Shown piece by piece: positions 7,016 through 15,004 of a DNA stretch of 23,434 nt. The DNA is from a virus, in IMG/VR virus record IMGVR_UViG_3300018080_000603, positions 1 to 23,434 of that record, one strand, 5' to 3'. Position 1 is the first letter of the stretch; every line of letters starts with the position of its first letter. The notes beneath the pieces were generated by a model. That model was not told the origin of the DNA and searched no databases. It worked only from the letters and a program-made list of their open reading frames with translations. The position numbers and the translations under genes are program-made.

Positions 7016-7761
7016 TTCGCCAGCACCGCCTTTCCGGGTCCTGCGGCTTGGGCCGCTTCGCTTTTCGGTTCAGCTGCCCTGGGAATGTCCAGGCCGGACA
7101 CTGGGCTGTACTGCCACAGTTCCAGCTGGCTTCCACGGTCCACGGATTCGCTGTGCGTGTCCACATACGGCTGCTGTTCCTTCGGCCTTTCCACCTGCCA
7201 CATGCCAGCGGTTTGTTTGAACAGCCAGCGCCCGTTCAGGCTTGACAGCTTCGGGTCAGAAAATTTCAGGAAGTATTCGTGGAAGCCAGGCTTTTGCGTG
7301 CCGTATGTCATGAAGCCTTTTCCAATGGGAAGCACGAACCCGTCATGTTCCCGTGTGGCACCTGGGTTCCCTTTTTCAATCCGCCCACGGAAGCCAAGCC
7401 AGGCAGCTTCGTGAACTTCCTTCATGGTCCCCTGTGTTGCCTGGCCCTTCAGGAATTTGTCCGCTTTCTTTTGCGTGCCTGGCGTAAACAGCGTCCAGCC
7501 GATTGCCTGACCGTCAGGACGTTCCATGCGCAGGTCCCCGTGAATTCCCACGGGTTCGTTCGCGCCGTTTTCCAGGTTCAGCTTCGCGTCTTTGTCCGTC
7601 CATTCTTCAGGAAGTGCGCGGGCGTGCCATTGATACACGAAAGGAAATGACCGTGAACCTGGCTGGCGCACCAGGTAATCACGCGCTGACTGGAACACCT
7701 GGGCCAGTGCCGGAATGTCTGACAGCTGAATGTATTTCACAGCTGCTGGTTCGTCATTCAC
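7012..7761 (-). CDS. LigD 3'-phosphoesterase-like protein
   Basis: This 249-residue protein begins at GTG 7761, which forms GTGA with the previous stop and has a GGCGGG site six bases upstream. A longer frame opens at GTG 7803 but overlaps the neighbour by 46 bases. The core resembles the 3'-phosphoesterase (PE) domain of bacterial LigD. FPFVYQWHARA (H46) matches the first His block, and IHGDLRMER (H74, D76, R78) matches the HxDxR metal-binding motif. Then come WLGFRGRIEKGNPGATREHD, like the FEGxIPxGxYGAG block, and a GRWLFKQ end like KGRWxLxR. About 20 extra residues separate H46 from H74. PE enzymes remove 3' phosphates or ribonucleotides during end repair. Its presence among head genes is unexpected. 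Enzyme activity is inference. Confidence 0.6.
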   Translation of the reverse strand: MNDEPAAVKYIQLSDIPALAQVFQSARDYLVRQPGSRSFPFVYQWHARALPEEWTDKDAKLNLENGANEPVGIHGDLRMERPDGQAIGWTLFTPGTQKKADKFLKGQATQGTMKEVHEAAWLGFRGRIEKGNPGATREHDGFVLPIGKGFMTYGTQKPGFHEYFLKFSDPKLSSLNGRWLFKQTAGMWQVERPKEQQPYVDTHSESVDRGSQLELWQYSPVSGLDIPRAAEPKSEAAQAAGPGKAVLAK

Positions 7762-7988
7762 ACCAGGCCCGCCTTCATTAACCGCTGGTAGTTCTGCAAG
7801 CACACGCCGTCTTCAATTTCCCAGGTGGACCAGTGTTCCCGGATTGCCTGCTGCTTGCACCCGCACTTGCAGTCCGTCATGGCTTCCAGCATTGCCTGCA
7901 CCACGTCTTCATTCGCCCGCCTGCTGACCTGGGCCGAAGCCCTGGGGTCAGGTACCGCTGCCCGCGCTTTCGCCTGTGTTTCCGGCAT
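7758..7988 (-). CDS. Small Cys-cluster hypothetical protein
   Basis: This 76-residue protein has a charged Ala-rich N-terminus, a helix (NEDVVQAMLEAMTD), a tight CKCGC cluster at residues 40-44 and a further Cys in EDGVCLQNYQRLMKAG. The four cysteines could bind a metal, but no known ribbon spacing is present. The ATG at 7988 has an AAGGGGG ribosome site at 7995-8001. It lies 18 bases after the portal-fusion gene and overlaps the next gene by GTGA. No family recognised. Confidence 0.6.
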   Translation of the reverse strand: MPETQAKARAAVPDPRASAQVSRRANEDVVQAMLEAMTDCKCGCKQQAIREHWSTWEIEDGVCLQNYQRLMKAGLV

Positions 7989-8006
7989 TGATTGCCCCCT
8001 TGTGAA

Positions 8007-10823
8007 TTACAGCTTGAAGCCTTCCTGCGGTTCTTCCGCAGGCCGTGTTTCCGTTCGCTTCCATTCTTCGCCGCGCACGTAGGGAACCACAATGCTGCGG
8101 CAATTAAAATGATTCGGCGGTACGATTTCCTGCCAGGCCGGGTCCGAAGGCGGCCTGGTGAACCCGTCATATGAACGGCAAAATTCAGTGGTGCGGCTGT
8201 CAATGATTGCCGAATACTGCAGGGCTTCCACCACGTCTTCCACGTCCGGGTCCGAATACAGGGCCATGCGTCCTGAATTGTAGGCTTCCGCCAGGTTCGT
8301 GCGCACTATGGTTTCCAGGCGGCCAGGCGTTCGCAGAATCGTTTTCCCGGTTTGCGGGTCTACCCTGATTTCGCCGGTCATGACGTACTTTGAAAAAACG
8401 TTGTCCACCTGGCCCATGATTGACGGAACGCTGCTGCCACGGGCCAGCCCTGTTTCCAGCACATACTTGACTTCAGCCAGTATTCGTTCCTTTTCCACAC
8501 CAGTGACAGTGAACGCCCGGCGCAGGTATGCACGCAGCGCCCGGCGCAGTGTGGGCCGCTTTGCCGCCAGGTATTCTATGGCGTCCGCCGGGTCCAGGTT
8601 CGGCGCAGCGAACCGCAGGTGTTCAAGGTCCAGCTGGATTTCGAAGTGCAGGCCGTATGGTCCGTCTTCGAATCCGGCCAGCTTTTTGCCCAGGGCCTTT
8701 CCCACTTCAGTGGAACCGTCCTGAATCCCCTTCACATAATCCAGGGTGTACAGGTCTTCCATTGCCTTGCGGAAATTCCCCATTTCTTTGACCGGCAGCT
8801 GCAGCTTGTCAATGTCGCTTGGCTTCCCGCTGTCAGCAATCCTGCGGGCCTGCTTCGTCACGGCACGCTTCACGCCGCGCATGGCGTCTTCCAGCTTGTC
8901 CACCGTAACGTTCGTCAGGGCTTCCCACCAGTTCTGGATTTCCTGGAAGTCTACCTTGCGTTCGGCTTCCGTCTTCGGCCTGGGCAGCTTGCGCACCTTC
9001 AGGTCCGTGGCCGGTGGGGTCATGGCCGTGGCCTTGCCCTGCCCTTCCTGGAACCCTGCGCTGGTGCTTCCCCTGGTCATGGGCGTTCCGCATTTCGGGC
9101 AGTTCACTTCACTGCATGGCTGGCCGGTTTCATGGTCAGCCTTCATACCGCACTTTGGACACACGCACCTTCCACCTGGTCCGGCAGCCAGTAGCCCTTC
9201 CATTCTTCCACGCCCGCCGTTTTCTTCCAGCAGCGCCACGTATGACGCCAGGCTTTCATGCCTGGGCCAGTCCGTGGCAGGGCTATGCTTGGCTTCCATG
9301 AACGGAACCACGCTGCGCAGCATGTAATCACGAATGCTGAAGGCGTCCTGGGTGTCACCCTGGCTGACGCTGCCCGTGTCCTGGTCCCCGCCTTTGTCAG
9401 GCCCTGGTTCGGCCTTCGGCGCTGGTGCTGGTTCGGCCCTTCTCTGCTGTTCGTCTTCCACCACCTGGGGAAAGCCCAGCTTTTCACGAACCCAGGGTGC
9501 CGTGGCGTCCGGCAGCGCGCCCAGGTTTGCGGCACGTTCCAGCAGTTCCGCATATTCGTTTTCCCTATCCGGGCCGTATTCATTGAATTTGAAATACGGG
9601 TACGCTTCCACGTTCCTGAAATTGTAATCAATCAGGCGGCGCACCAGCTGTTCGTTTATGATTTCTTCCACCAGCGCGCCCAGATAATTAAGCACATAAA
9701 TGAACACACGGCCATGTTCACGCCCCAGGGCCTGGGTGCCACGTTCTCCTTCGTCAGTGGTAAGGGTTGGAAGCAGAATGGCCTTCACAATTTCCTTATC
9801 ATAATGCTTCACCGCTGCTTCAAAGCCAGCCTTCCCATTCTTCCCGCTTTCAAGCAGATTCAGCTTCACGCCTTCGGGAACATAAAAACTGCTGGCTGTC
9901 TGTATCTTGTCCAGCATGTCCAGCAAGTAATCTTTGTCAGCCTGTGACAGGCCGCCCTGCTGTTCGCTTCCGTCAGGTTCGGATTCTCCCTGGTCTTCCA
10001 TTTCCGGCAGCGTGGCATACACCGTTGGCATTCCGAATTTTTCCAGAGCAACATTCCAGTATCGGCCCACCATATCTTTGCTGAAATAGGCCCGGTATGC
10101 GGCGCGCAAGTCGCTGGTTCCATACCAGTTCCCATGTTCGCCATTGTAGGAAAACACAATGAACTTTTCAGGTGGCAGCTTTGACTGCTGGCCGGTGGTC
10201 AGGCCCTGCACCAGCTGAATAAGATTCCCGTATTTGTCAGTCACAAAGTCCCAGTCCCTGGGGTCCTTCGTCTTCAGTGTGTCAAGCCCCAGGTATCCGG
10301 CCCACTTCCCGCGCTTGTATATGGTCCAGTTTTCTTCCGTGACGCTGAACCCGTATGGAAGCGCAGACATGACACGGCGCAGGGCTTCAAGAAAATTCCC
10401 ACGCATGTGTTCAATGTTGTATTCCGTGAACGCTGCCAGTTCCGCTGCCCTGGGTTCCACGCTTTCGTCAGGTGGCAGGATTGAATATCCGGTGGACAGG
10501 CGGGCAAGTATTTTCGTTTCAATGGCGTTCTTCACCACTCCGTCACGCCGCATCATGTCACGGTAAACTACCAGGCCACGGCGGCTTACCAAGTCGTCAG
10601 GATTGTACGGAATAAGGCCATTCAACCATTGCTTGCTGATTGAATCCACGGCCAGTTCGCGCAGCAGAATGCCACGTGAAACGGTCATGGCTGGGCGTGC
10701 GCCTGGCGCACCTGGTGATTGATTGACTGCTGGAAGGGTGTTTGCGGATTCCTGGAACTGGTGGTGCCGCTTTACTATGGCCTGTCCCGTATTTCGGCGG
10801 CCAGCGGCCCTGCGTTTACTCAT
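8007..10823 (-). CDS. Portal protein fused to Mu gpF-like head morphogenesis domain
   Basis: This single 938-residue frame joins two proteins that are usually separate. Residues ~45-480 match DUF935-type portal proteins (Mu gp29 family): SRRGLVVYRDMMRRDGVVKN, then RVMSALPYGFSVTEENWTIY, then KYGNLIQLVQG and a long FYVPEGVKLNLLE region. A zinc-ribbon-like Cys cluster follows at ~553-580 (CVCPKCGM, PCSEVNCPKCG). Residues ~700-930 match the Mu gpF / SPP1 gp7 head-morphogenesis family, with RTNLAEAYNSGRMALY near 835-855, DSRTTEFCRSYDG and PPNHFNCRSIVVP near 905-915. The portal ring is the DNA gate of the head; gpF-like proteins help assembly or are ejected. It starts as ATGA on the large terminase stop. 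I see no stop or frameshift between the parts. Confidence 0.88.
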   Translation of the reverse strand: MSKRRAAGRRNTGQAIVKRHHQFQESANTLPAVNQSPGAPGARPAMTVSRGILLRELAVDSISKQWLNGLIPYNPDDLVSRRGLVVYRDMMRRDGVVKNAIETKILARLSTGYSILPPDESVEPRAAELAAFTEYNIEHMRGNFLEALRRVMSALPYGFSVTEENWTIYKRGKWAGYLGLDTLKTKDPRDWDFVTDKYGNLIQLVQGLTTGQQSKLPPEKFIVFSYNGEHGNWYGTSDLRAAYRAYFSKDMVGRYWNVALEKFGMPTVYATLPEMEDQGESEPDGSEQQGGLSQADKDYLLDMLDKIQTASSFYVPEGVKLNLLESGKNGKAGFEAAVKHYDKEIVKAILLPTLTTDEGERGTQALGREHGRVFIYVLNYLGALVEEIINEQLVRRLIDYNFRNVEAYPYFKFNEYGPDRENEYAELLERAANLGALPDATAPWVREKLGFPQVVEDEQQRRAEPAPAPKAEPGPDKGGDQDTGSVSQGDTQDAFSIRDYMLRSVVPFMEAKHSPATDWPRHESLASYVALLEENGGRGRMEGLLAAGPGGRCVCPKCGMKADHETGQPCSEVNCPKCGTPMTRGSTSAGFQEGQGKATAMTPPATDLKVRKLPRPKTEAERKVDFQEIQNWWEALTNVTVDKLEDAMRGVKRAVTKQARRIADSGKPSDIDKLQLPVKEMGNFRKAMEDLYTLDYVKGIQDGSTEVGKALGKKLAGFEDGPYGLHFEIQLDLEHLRFAAPNLDPADAIEYLAAKRPTLRRALRAYLRRAFTVTGVEKERILAEVKYVLETGLARGSSVPSIMGQVDNVFSKYVMTGEIRVDPQTGKTILRTPGRLETIVRTNLAEAYNSGRMALYSDPDVEDVVEALQYSAIIDSRTTEFCRSYDGFTRPPSDPAWQEIVPPNHFNCRSIVVPYVRGEEWKRTETRPAEEPQEGFKL

Positions 10824-12457
10824 GGCAGGCCCCCTGCACTTGTTCTACTTGCCACTATGCCCGCCCGCTTTCTGATTGTTTGTTTTACCCTGCGTCCATA
10901 CCCTTTGTCAAGCCACATGCGCAAGGCCAATTCAGCGTACACTTCAGCCAGCAGGAAGTGGTCAGGCTTTGGGCTAATCCACCGCACCACCGTTTGCCCA
11001 CGCTTATTAAGCCCCTTCACCCTGCGGCCTTTCTTCAGGTGGTCAAAATAGCCTGGTATCACTGGCGCATCCACCGGCAGGACCATTTGCTGCTGTTCCA
11101 GCCTGGTGCTGTACCAGGTGTCAAAGGCCAGGGTGCGGTTGCTGTTCAGCACCAGGTCTTTGTCCCTGGGTTCAATCAGGGCTGTTTTCATGCTGTCCTT
11201 CCACCAGTTCGCCCAAGCCCGCTTCGGGTGTCGTTTGCAAAAAGCCTTTACTGCGCTGGTTTCAGCCTGGCCGTCAATCACGGCCTGGTTCACCCGGAAC
11301 CGCTGCATTAATGGTTCCAGGTGGGAAAGCCTTTCGTCCATTGGAACTGTTCCAATGAATACTGGATACACACGGCCCTTTTCATATTTGTTCACACGGG
11401 TGTGAATGACTGCCCCAGGGTCAGCACCCAGGAACGTGTACCCGTCTTCCAGGGTGGGCGGCATTCTGTATTCCGGGTCCACCAGGGCGGCCAGGATTTC
11501 GTGGCCTATGCTGGCACCCTTCGGGCTGTATGGTTCGCCCAGGCTGCCATTGTAGAATGCCTGCATTTTGAATTCGTCCGTGGCTGCCAGGTACGCTGCC
11601 ACCAATTCTTCAATGCTGGCGGTGGGCGTGAACAGCTTTGAAATGTGCCACCCGGCAGCTGGTGCGCCAGGCTTCGTTGGAACCCAGCGCCCTTCCGCCA
11701 GGCGGTCCAGGGCCTTGCCGCAGCGCCTATTCCGACACCTGACCACATGGGCCTTCATGTCCACCCGGTCCCAGGTCAGTTGCTGCCAGGTTCCACAGTG
11801 TGGGCATGGCACTTCCCATTTCCGCTGGTCAGACAGCAGCCAGTCAGCGTGAATGCCAACGTTTTCGAATTCAGGCGTGGAAATATCCCGCAGCCATTTG
11901 TGCTGGCTGTTCCCGTACCGATCCAGGATTGCCGGTGCCACGTCAGGCGGTATCAGGTTTTTTTCGTCCCTGTATATTATATCCGCGTCCGCACTGGTGA
12001 TTTGCTTTATGTTCTGCGCACCTGAAAAGTAAATGGTACCTGCACCCAGGGTTTTAATGTACGTATTATCCAGGGTTTTATAGTACGTCCCACGCAGCTG
12101 GGCCGTCAGCCAGTCACTGCACTGTATGGCTTTATCAAAGCGGCCTTGCACGAACTGGGCACACTTGCTGAATGTGGGGAAGGCATAAAAAACATTCCAG
12201 CCTTCAGTGGTCATTTTCCACAGGGCTTCATTCAGGGCGTATTCAGACACCCTGCACTGCGCGGATTTCATAACCACCTTCCAGCGGTGGTCCAGGCTGT
12301 AGATTTCGTGCAGGTAATGGAAGCCTTCAAACGTGTTCTGAATACCCACACGGACCAGCGGCCTGCGCAATTCTGACCAGGTGATTAAATCAATTAGGCT
12401 TGTGCCTTCGGTCAGTTCATATTCCGTGGCCTGGGCCAGCACTCCCAGGTCATCCAC
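10820..12457 (-). CDS. terL: Large terminase subunit, GpA family
   Basis: This 545-residue packaging ATPase/nuclease resembles lambda GpA-type large terminases. An adenine-binding/Q-like region (TFEGFHYLHEIYSLD) is followed by a divergent Walker A at ~61-72 (VVMKSAQCRVSE), where the usual GxGKS is not present. Walker B and the catalytic acid are ADADIIYRDE (D164-E165). A four-Cys zinc knuckle follows (C218, C221, C241, C246), typical of GpA. The C-terminal RNase H-like nuclease has acidic residues D346 (FLGADPG), D395 (AVIDGQAE) and D499 (PKPDHF). The start is GTG 12457, preceded by GGTGGGG, overlapping the upstream stop by 8 bases. It powers DNA entry through the portal encoded immediately downstream. 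Confidence 0.9.
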   Translation of the reverse strand: MDDLGVLAQATEYELTEGTSLIDLITWSELRRPLVRVGIQNTFEGFHYLHEIYSLDHRWKVVMKSAQCRVSEYALNEALWKMTTEGWNVFYAFPTFSKCAQFVQGRFDKAIQCSDWLTAQLRGTYYKTLDNTYIKTLGAGTIYFSGAQNIKQITSADADIIYRDEKNLIPPDVAPAILDRYGNSQHKWLRDISTPEFENVGIHADWLLSDQRKWEVPCPHCGTWQQLTWDRVDMKAHVVRCRNRRCGKALDRLAEGRWVPTKPGAPAAGWHISKLFTPTASIEELVAAYLAATDEFKMQAFYNGSLGEPYSPKGASIGHEILAALVDPEYRMPPTLEDGYTFLGADPGAVIHTRVNKYEKGRVYPVFIGTVPMDERLSHLEPLMQRFRVNQAVIDGQAETSAVKAFCKRHPKRAWANWWKDSMKTALIEPRDKDLVLNSNRTLAFDTWYSTRLEQQQMVLPVDAPVIPGYFDHLKKGRRVKGLNKRGQTVVRWISPKPDHFLLAEVYAELALRMWLDKGYGRRVKQTIRKRAGIVASRTSAGGLP

Positions 12458-12821
12458 GCGGCCCCACCATTTCTGCAGGTGGCCTGGGTATTGTGCCCAC
12501 CAGTGAATTTGCGGGCCTCCATAGGTGCAAGCAATATGGGTGGTGGTTTACATAATCCGCTTCAGGCGGGTGCAGCTGCATGCAGCATTCATCAGGTTCA
12601 AAGAATAGATTTTTAATCCAGCACATTTCGTCCCAGGTCGGGCACCGGTCATTCAGGCTGACGCTGACGTGTTCCCAGCCGTGGCCCCTGGTAGCAATCA
12701 CCCGCAGGTGGGCGCTGCCCAGGACCAGGACGAAAGCGCCGTAATTCTGGCCGGGCTTCGTGGCCCACTGACTGCGCCGAATGCGCCCACCTTCCACCTG
12801 GGCTGGGAATGTGGCTTTCAT
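12450..12821 (-). CDS. DUF7694-like hypothetical protein
   Basis: This 123-residue protein carries a conserved pattern I know from many phages and prophages: GWEHVSVSLNDRCPTWDEMC, then WIKNLFFEPDECCMQLHPPE and YVNHHPYCLHLWRP. It matches the family annotated DUF7694 as far as I can tell from memory. The function is unknown. The His/Cys/Asp-rich motif could bind metal. Its ATG overlaps the nuclease-like gene by ATGA and its stop overlaps the terminase start by 8 bases. Confidence 0.65.
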   Translation of the reverse strand: MKATFPAQVEGGRIRRSQWATKPGQNYGAFVLVLGSAHLRVIATRGHGWEHVSVSLNDRCPTWDEMCWIKNLFFEPDECCMQLHPPEADYVNHHPYCLHLWRPANSLVGTIPRPPAEMVGPRG

Positions 12822-13441
12822 GCTTTCACATTTTGTGCTTTCAGTTGTTCCCGGTACCAGCGCCGCTGTTTATTATTTTTCACCGCACTGCACATGCTAC
12901 CGGCTGAAGCATAATGATTCGGGATTGTATTATATATTTCGCGCCAGGTGGCCTTCGGGTGCCTGCGCCTGTAGGATTTAATCACGGCTTCCACGTCAAT
13001 GGCTGGCCCTATGCCTGCCTGGCATGGAACGCCACCGTGCCCCTGGTATCCGGCTTCCTGGGCAGCCTGACATGCGTCCAGGGTGCGCTGCACCCAGGGA
13101 CCTGAAGGCGCGAAACGGGCCGCAGGTTCTAGCACCACGTCCACCTGTGCGCCATGTACCCGCAGTATTCCCAGGCCCAGCTTCCGGCACTGGTCAACGT
13201 TGCGTGGATTCGAATACACGCCCACATATGCGCGTTCAGTCACCAGCTGGCACGATGCAGCCTGGCGTATCACTTTTTTTGTCAGATTCAGCTTCAGTTC
13301 AATACACACCAGTTCATTTCTTTTGTGTGCCACCACGTCCACTGTCCTATAAAACAGCGGCAGTTCCCCGAATACACGGAAGCCCTGGTGCCGAAGCCAC
13401 CGCTTCACTGGCAGGAACATGCGGGATTCCGTCATTTTCAT
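12818..13441 (-). CDS. PD-(D/E)XK nuclease-like protein
   Basis: In this 207-residue protein the N-terminal ~100 residues fit a PD-(D/E)XK nuclease core: helix MFLPVKRWLRHQGFRVF with E26, strand TVDVVAHKR with D35, then LVCIELKLN with E48 and K50 and the following helix TKKVIRQAA. D35, E48 and K50 form the usual catalytic pattern. The C-terminal part (from ~150) has IDVEAVIKSYRRRHPKATWR and a following Trp/Lys/Arg-rich end that may be an HTH-type DNA-binding helix set. It could be a restriction-like or repair endonuclease, or act on packaging ends given its place just before the terminase. Substrate and target sequence are not visible. Confidence 0.65.
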   Translation of the reverse strand: MKMTESRMFLPVKRWLRHQGFRVFGELPLFYRTVDVVAHKRNELVCIELKLNLTKKVIRQAASCQLVTERAYVGVYSNPRNVDQCRKLGLGILRVHGAQVDVVLEPAARFAPSGPWVQRTLDACQAAQEAGYQGHGGVPCQAGIGPAIDVEAVIKSYRRRHPKATWREIYNTIPNHYASAGSMCSAVKNNKQRRWYREQLKAQNVKA

Positions 13442-13671
13442 TTTCTGCGCCCAGCTTTCCAGCCGTCTTCCCAGTACCTGCGAAAGGCCCTGGACCAGGT
13501 AACGGAATTCCGGTACGTGTCCCGCACGTCTTCATACGGATTCGCGCTGGCTGGATGGCCCAGGGCGCCGGCCCTGTAACCTTTGTCCCAGGCCGAACGG
13601 AACGCCCTGCACCTGGTCTTCGGCAGCTTGTCCTGGGGAACGCCCGGAATTTTGCTGGCTTCCCAGTTCAT
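13438..13671 (-). CDS. RMF-like small protein
   Basis: This 77-residue protein has a core resembling ribosome modulation factor (RMF). GYRAGALGHPASANPY at residues 31-46 corresponds to RMF's GYxAGxxGxxxxxCPY, and YWEDGWKAGRRK at the end corresponds to WLGGWREA. RMF dimerises stationary-phase ribosomes in gammaproteobacteria. Here there is a longer basic linker between the two blocks and a Cys/Arg-rich front (KTRCRAFRSAWDK). It is coupled by ATGA to genes on both sides. A ribosome- or RNA-binding role is inference; many phages carry distant relatives of unknown function. Confidence 0.5.
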   Translation of the reverse strand: MNWEASKIPGVPQDKLPKTRCRAFRSAWDKGYRAGALGHPASANPYEDVRDTYRNSVTWSRAFRRYWEDGWKAGRRK

Positions 13672-13886
13672 GGCTTGAACTGTCCACGCGGTCCTGGCAG
13701 CCTTCGCCTGCGCAAGCGCCAGCAGTAGTTCATGCCGTACCGCAAAATGTCTTCAGCTTCCGTCAGCGTCAGATTGAAGTCTTCGCACAGGTCCGCCAGT
13801 TCGTCACCTGCGGAAAAGCGGTCCAGGATTGCTTCGCCCACAGGCATTCCCAGCTTCCGTTCACGGAAGTATTCGCTGGTTTTCAC
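13668..13886 (-). CDS. DUF433-like small HTH protein
   Basis: This 72-residue protein has GMPVGEAILDRFSAGDELAD followed by LCEDFNLTLTEAEDILRYGM. That resembles the DUF433 pattern (a strand, ILD.ha.G.s..ei...y..Lt..di..al.Y), a VapB-like or HTH-containing domain often found in antitoxins. The tail is Arg/Pro rich. The best start is GTG 13886, which forms GTGA with the upstream stop and sits five bases after a GGAAGG site. A TTG frame from 13925 would overlap the neighbour by 43 bases. I see no toxin partner nearby, so the antitoxin reading is weak. Confidence 0.5.
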   Translation of the reverse strand: MKTSEYFRERKLGMPVGEAILDRFSAGDELADLCEDFNLTLTEAEDILRYGMNYCWRLRRRRLPGPRGQFKP

Positions 13887-14098
13887 TTTCGCCTTCCTTC
13901 CCAGCACGCCCAGGGATTGCCCCAAAAATGGGCGTTATGAATCATCACCGCCTGGGTGTAGCTGGTTCTGTTTGAATCAGTGGGACACCTGGCAGGAACC
14001 CTGAACCGCTGCAGCAGTTCTTCCTGCATTCGCTTTCGCACTTCCAGGTGTTCCAGGTCCTGCCGTGTCATCCGAATGGGTTTCAGTTCAGTGCCCAT
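13883..14098 (-). CDS. Hypothetical small protein
   Basis: This 71-residue protein starts MGTELKPIRMTRQDLEHLEV, continues with a charged helix (RKRMQEELLQRFRVP) and ends in a His/Trp/Asn-rich part (AVMIHNAHFWGNPWACWEG). No family is recognised. An AAAGGCGGTGG ribosome site (14103-14113) precedes the ATG at 14098. It overlaps its upstream neighbour by 11 bases and its downstream neighbour by GTGA. Confidence 0.6.
   Translation of the reverse strand: MGTELKPIRMTRQDLEHLEVRKRMQEELLQRFRVPARCPTDSNRTSYTQAVMIHNAHFWGNPWACWEGRRK
13891..13899 (-). promoter_or_regulatory. Ribosome-binding site deciding the GTG start at 13886
   Basis: AAGGAAGGC on the minus strand, with GGAAGG five bases before GTG 13886, is the best ribosome site near this junction. 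It supports the GTGA-coupled start rather than an upstream TTG, and again lacks GGAGG. Confidence 0.65.
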
Positions 14099-14318
14099 AC
14101 TTCCACCGCCTTTCGTAAATCTGGTCCCACTGGGCCTGGACGGCGCAGCGCCAGCCCCATTCGCCCAGTTCGTCCTTCACGTGCGCGGATATAATGGCAT
14201 TTTCGATTCCCCGCACCATGAAGGAATACACCATGCGGTCAAGGTCAAACACCACGCCGGTTTCAGGGTGGCATAGGTCCTGGCAAATGTCCGTGGGGTC
14301 TTCGTGCTGCATTCCCAT
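14088..14318 (-). CDS. Hypothetical small protein
   Basis: This 76-residue protein starts at ATG 14318, which overlaps the HAD gene stop as TAATG and follows an AGGGGA site six bases upstream (14325-14330). A longer frame from 14420 would overlap the HAD gene by 103 bases with a Gly/Ala/Pro shadow-like product and is not accepted. The protein has HEDPTDICQDLCHPE, then YSFMVRGIENAIISAHVKDE and a Trp-rich basic end. No family is recognised. Confidence 0.6.
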   Translation of the reverse strand: MGMQHEDPTDICQDLCHPETGVVFDLDRMVYSFMVRGIENAIISAHVKDELGEWGWRCAVQAQWDQIYERRWKYGH

Positions 14319-15004
14319 TAGAAGTCCCCTGGCCGCACCTGCCAGCAGGGCAGCCCCAGGTCCTGGCGCACCATGCGCACCACGCTGTCCCGGTCTTCCA
14401 GCCACACCACCACGTCCCACCTGGGTTCGATTGTTTCCCGGTACACCCTGGCCTTCAGTTCATGGTCCGGGCAGTGGTCCCCGTCCGGGCGCATGTACAG
14501 GTGCGTGTTCACGCTGTCTTCACCTGCCCATGTAATGAAATTATGCTTGGTCAGCCAGCCCCTTGTTTGCTTCATGTATTCCCACGGGCGGCCTGTCAGG
14601 AAAATAGGCGTGATGCCCTGGGCAATCAGACCACGGACTACTACCTGGCAGGCACGCACTGGCGGGTCTTTTTCCGCTGCTTCATAAAAGGCTTTCCAGT
14701 CAGGCTTCGGGCCGTTCCCGTTTTCTATATGGTCATATACCTTGCGCACCAAGTGGACACGGTGTGAACAGTCAGCAGCGGTGCCGTCAATATCGCACAC
14801 GAACGCAAGAGGTTTTCCATTGCGCAGCACGTCTTCTAGGCACCACCCATTGCAATGCATAAGGCCCTTCAGCTGGTGTTTCACCTTTCCGTCCTGGTCA
14901 GTCCTGGTGTCCAGCACTTCATATGTTTTGTCAGGGTCCCTGGGGTCAGCCAGACTTTGCTGCAGCCGTACCAGGTCCCCCGCTTTGAACTTCGGGCCGT
15001 TCAT
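14318..15004 (-). CDS. HAD phosphatase with SH3-like N-terminus, PNKP 3'-phosphatase type
   Basis: In this 228-residue protein, residues 1-60 (FKAGDLVRLQQS, TYEVLDTRTD, HQLKGL, NGWCLEDVL) look like a small SH3/KOW-type beta barrel. From 66 on it is a HAD-fold phosphatase: motif I AFVCDIDGTAAD (nucleophile D71, acid/base D73), motif II IFLTGRP (T137), probable motif III K184, motif IV VVWLEDRDS (E201, D202). The domain most resembles the 3'-phosphatase half of T4 polynucleotide kinase, but the kinase half is missing. It may clean 3' ends or act on another phosphate ester. Its ATG overlaps the small terminase stop as TAATG and has an AAAGGCGGTGA ribosome site (15009-15019). Confidence 0.7.
   Translation of the reverse strand: MNGPKFKAGDLVRLQQSLADPRDPDKTYEVLDTRTDQDGKVKHQLKGLMHCNGWCLEDVLRNGKPLAFVCDIDGTAADCSHRVHLVRKVYDHIENGNGPKPDWKAFYEAAEKDPPVRACQVVVRGLIAQGITPIFLTGRPWEYMKQTRGWLTKHNFITWAGEDSVNTHLYMRPDGDHCPDHELKARVYRETIEPRWDVVVWLEDRDSVVRMVRQDLGLPCWQVRPGDF

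Noticed and set aside
8528-9947. Several + strand frames of 190-230 codons opposite the portal fusion
   Set aside because: They are shadows of a single 938-residue frame with clear portal and gpF-like domains.
13668-13886. Toxin-antitoxin pair at the DUF433-like gene
   Set aside because: Neither neighbour resembles a PIN, RelE or other known toxin.
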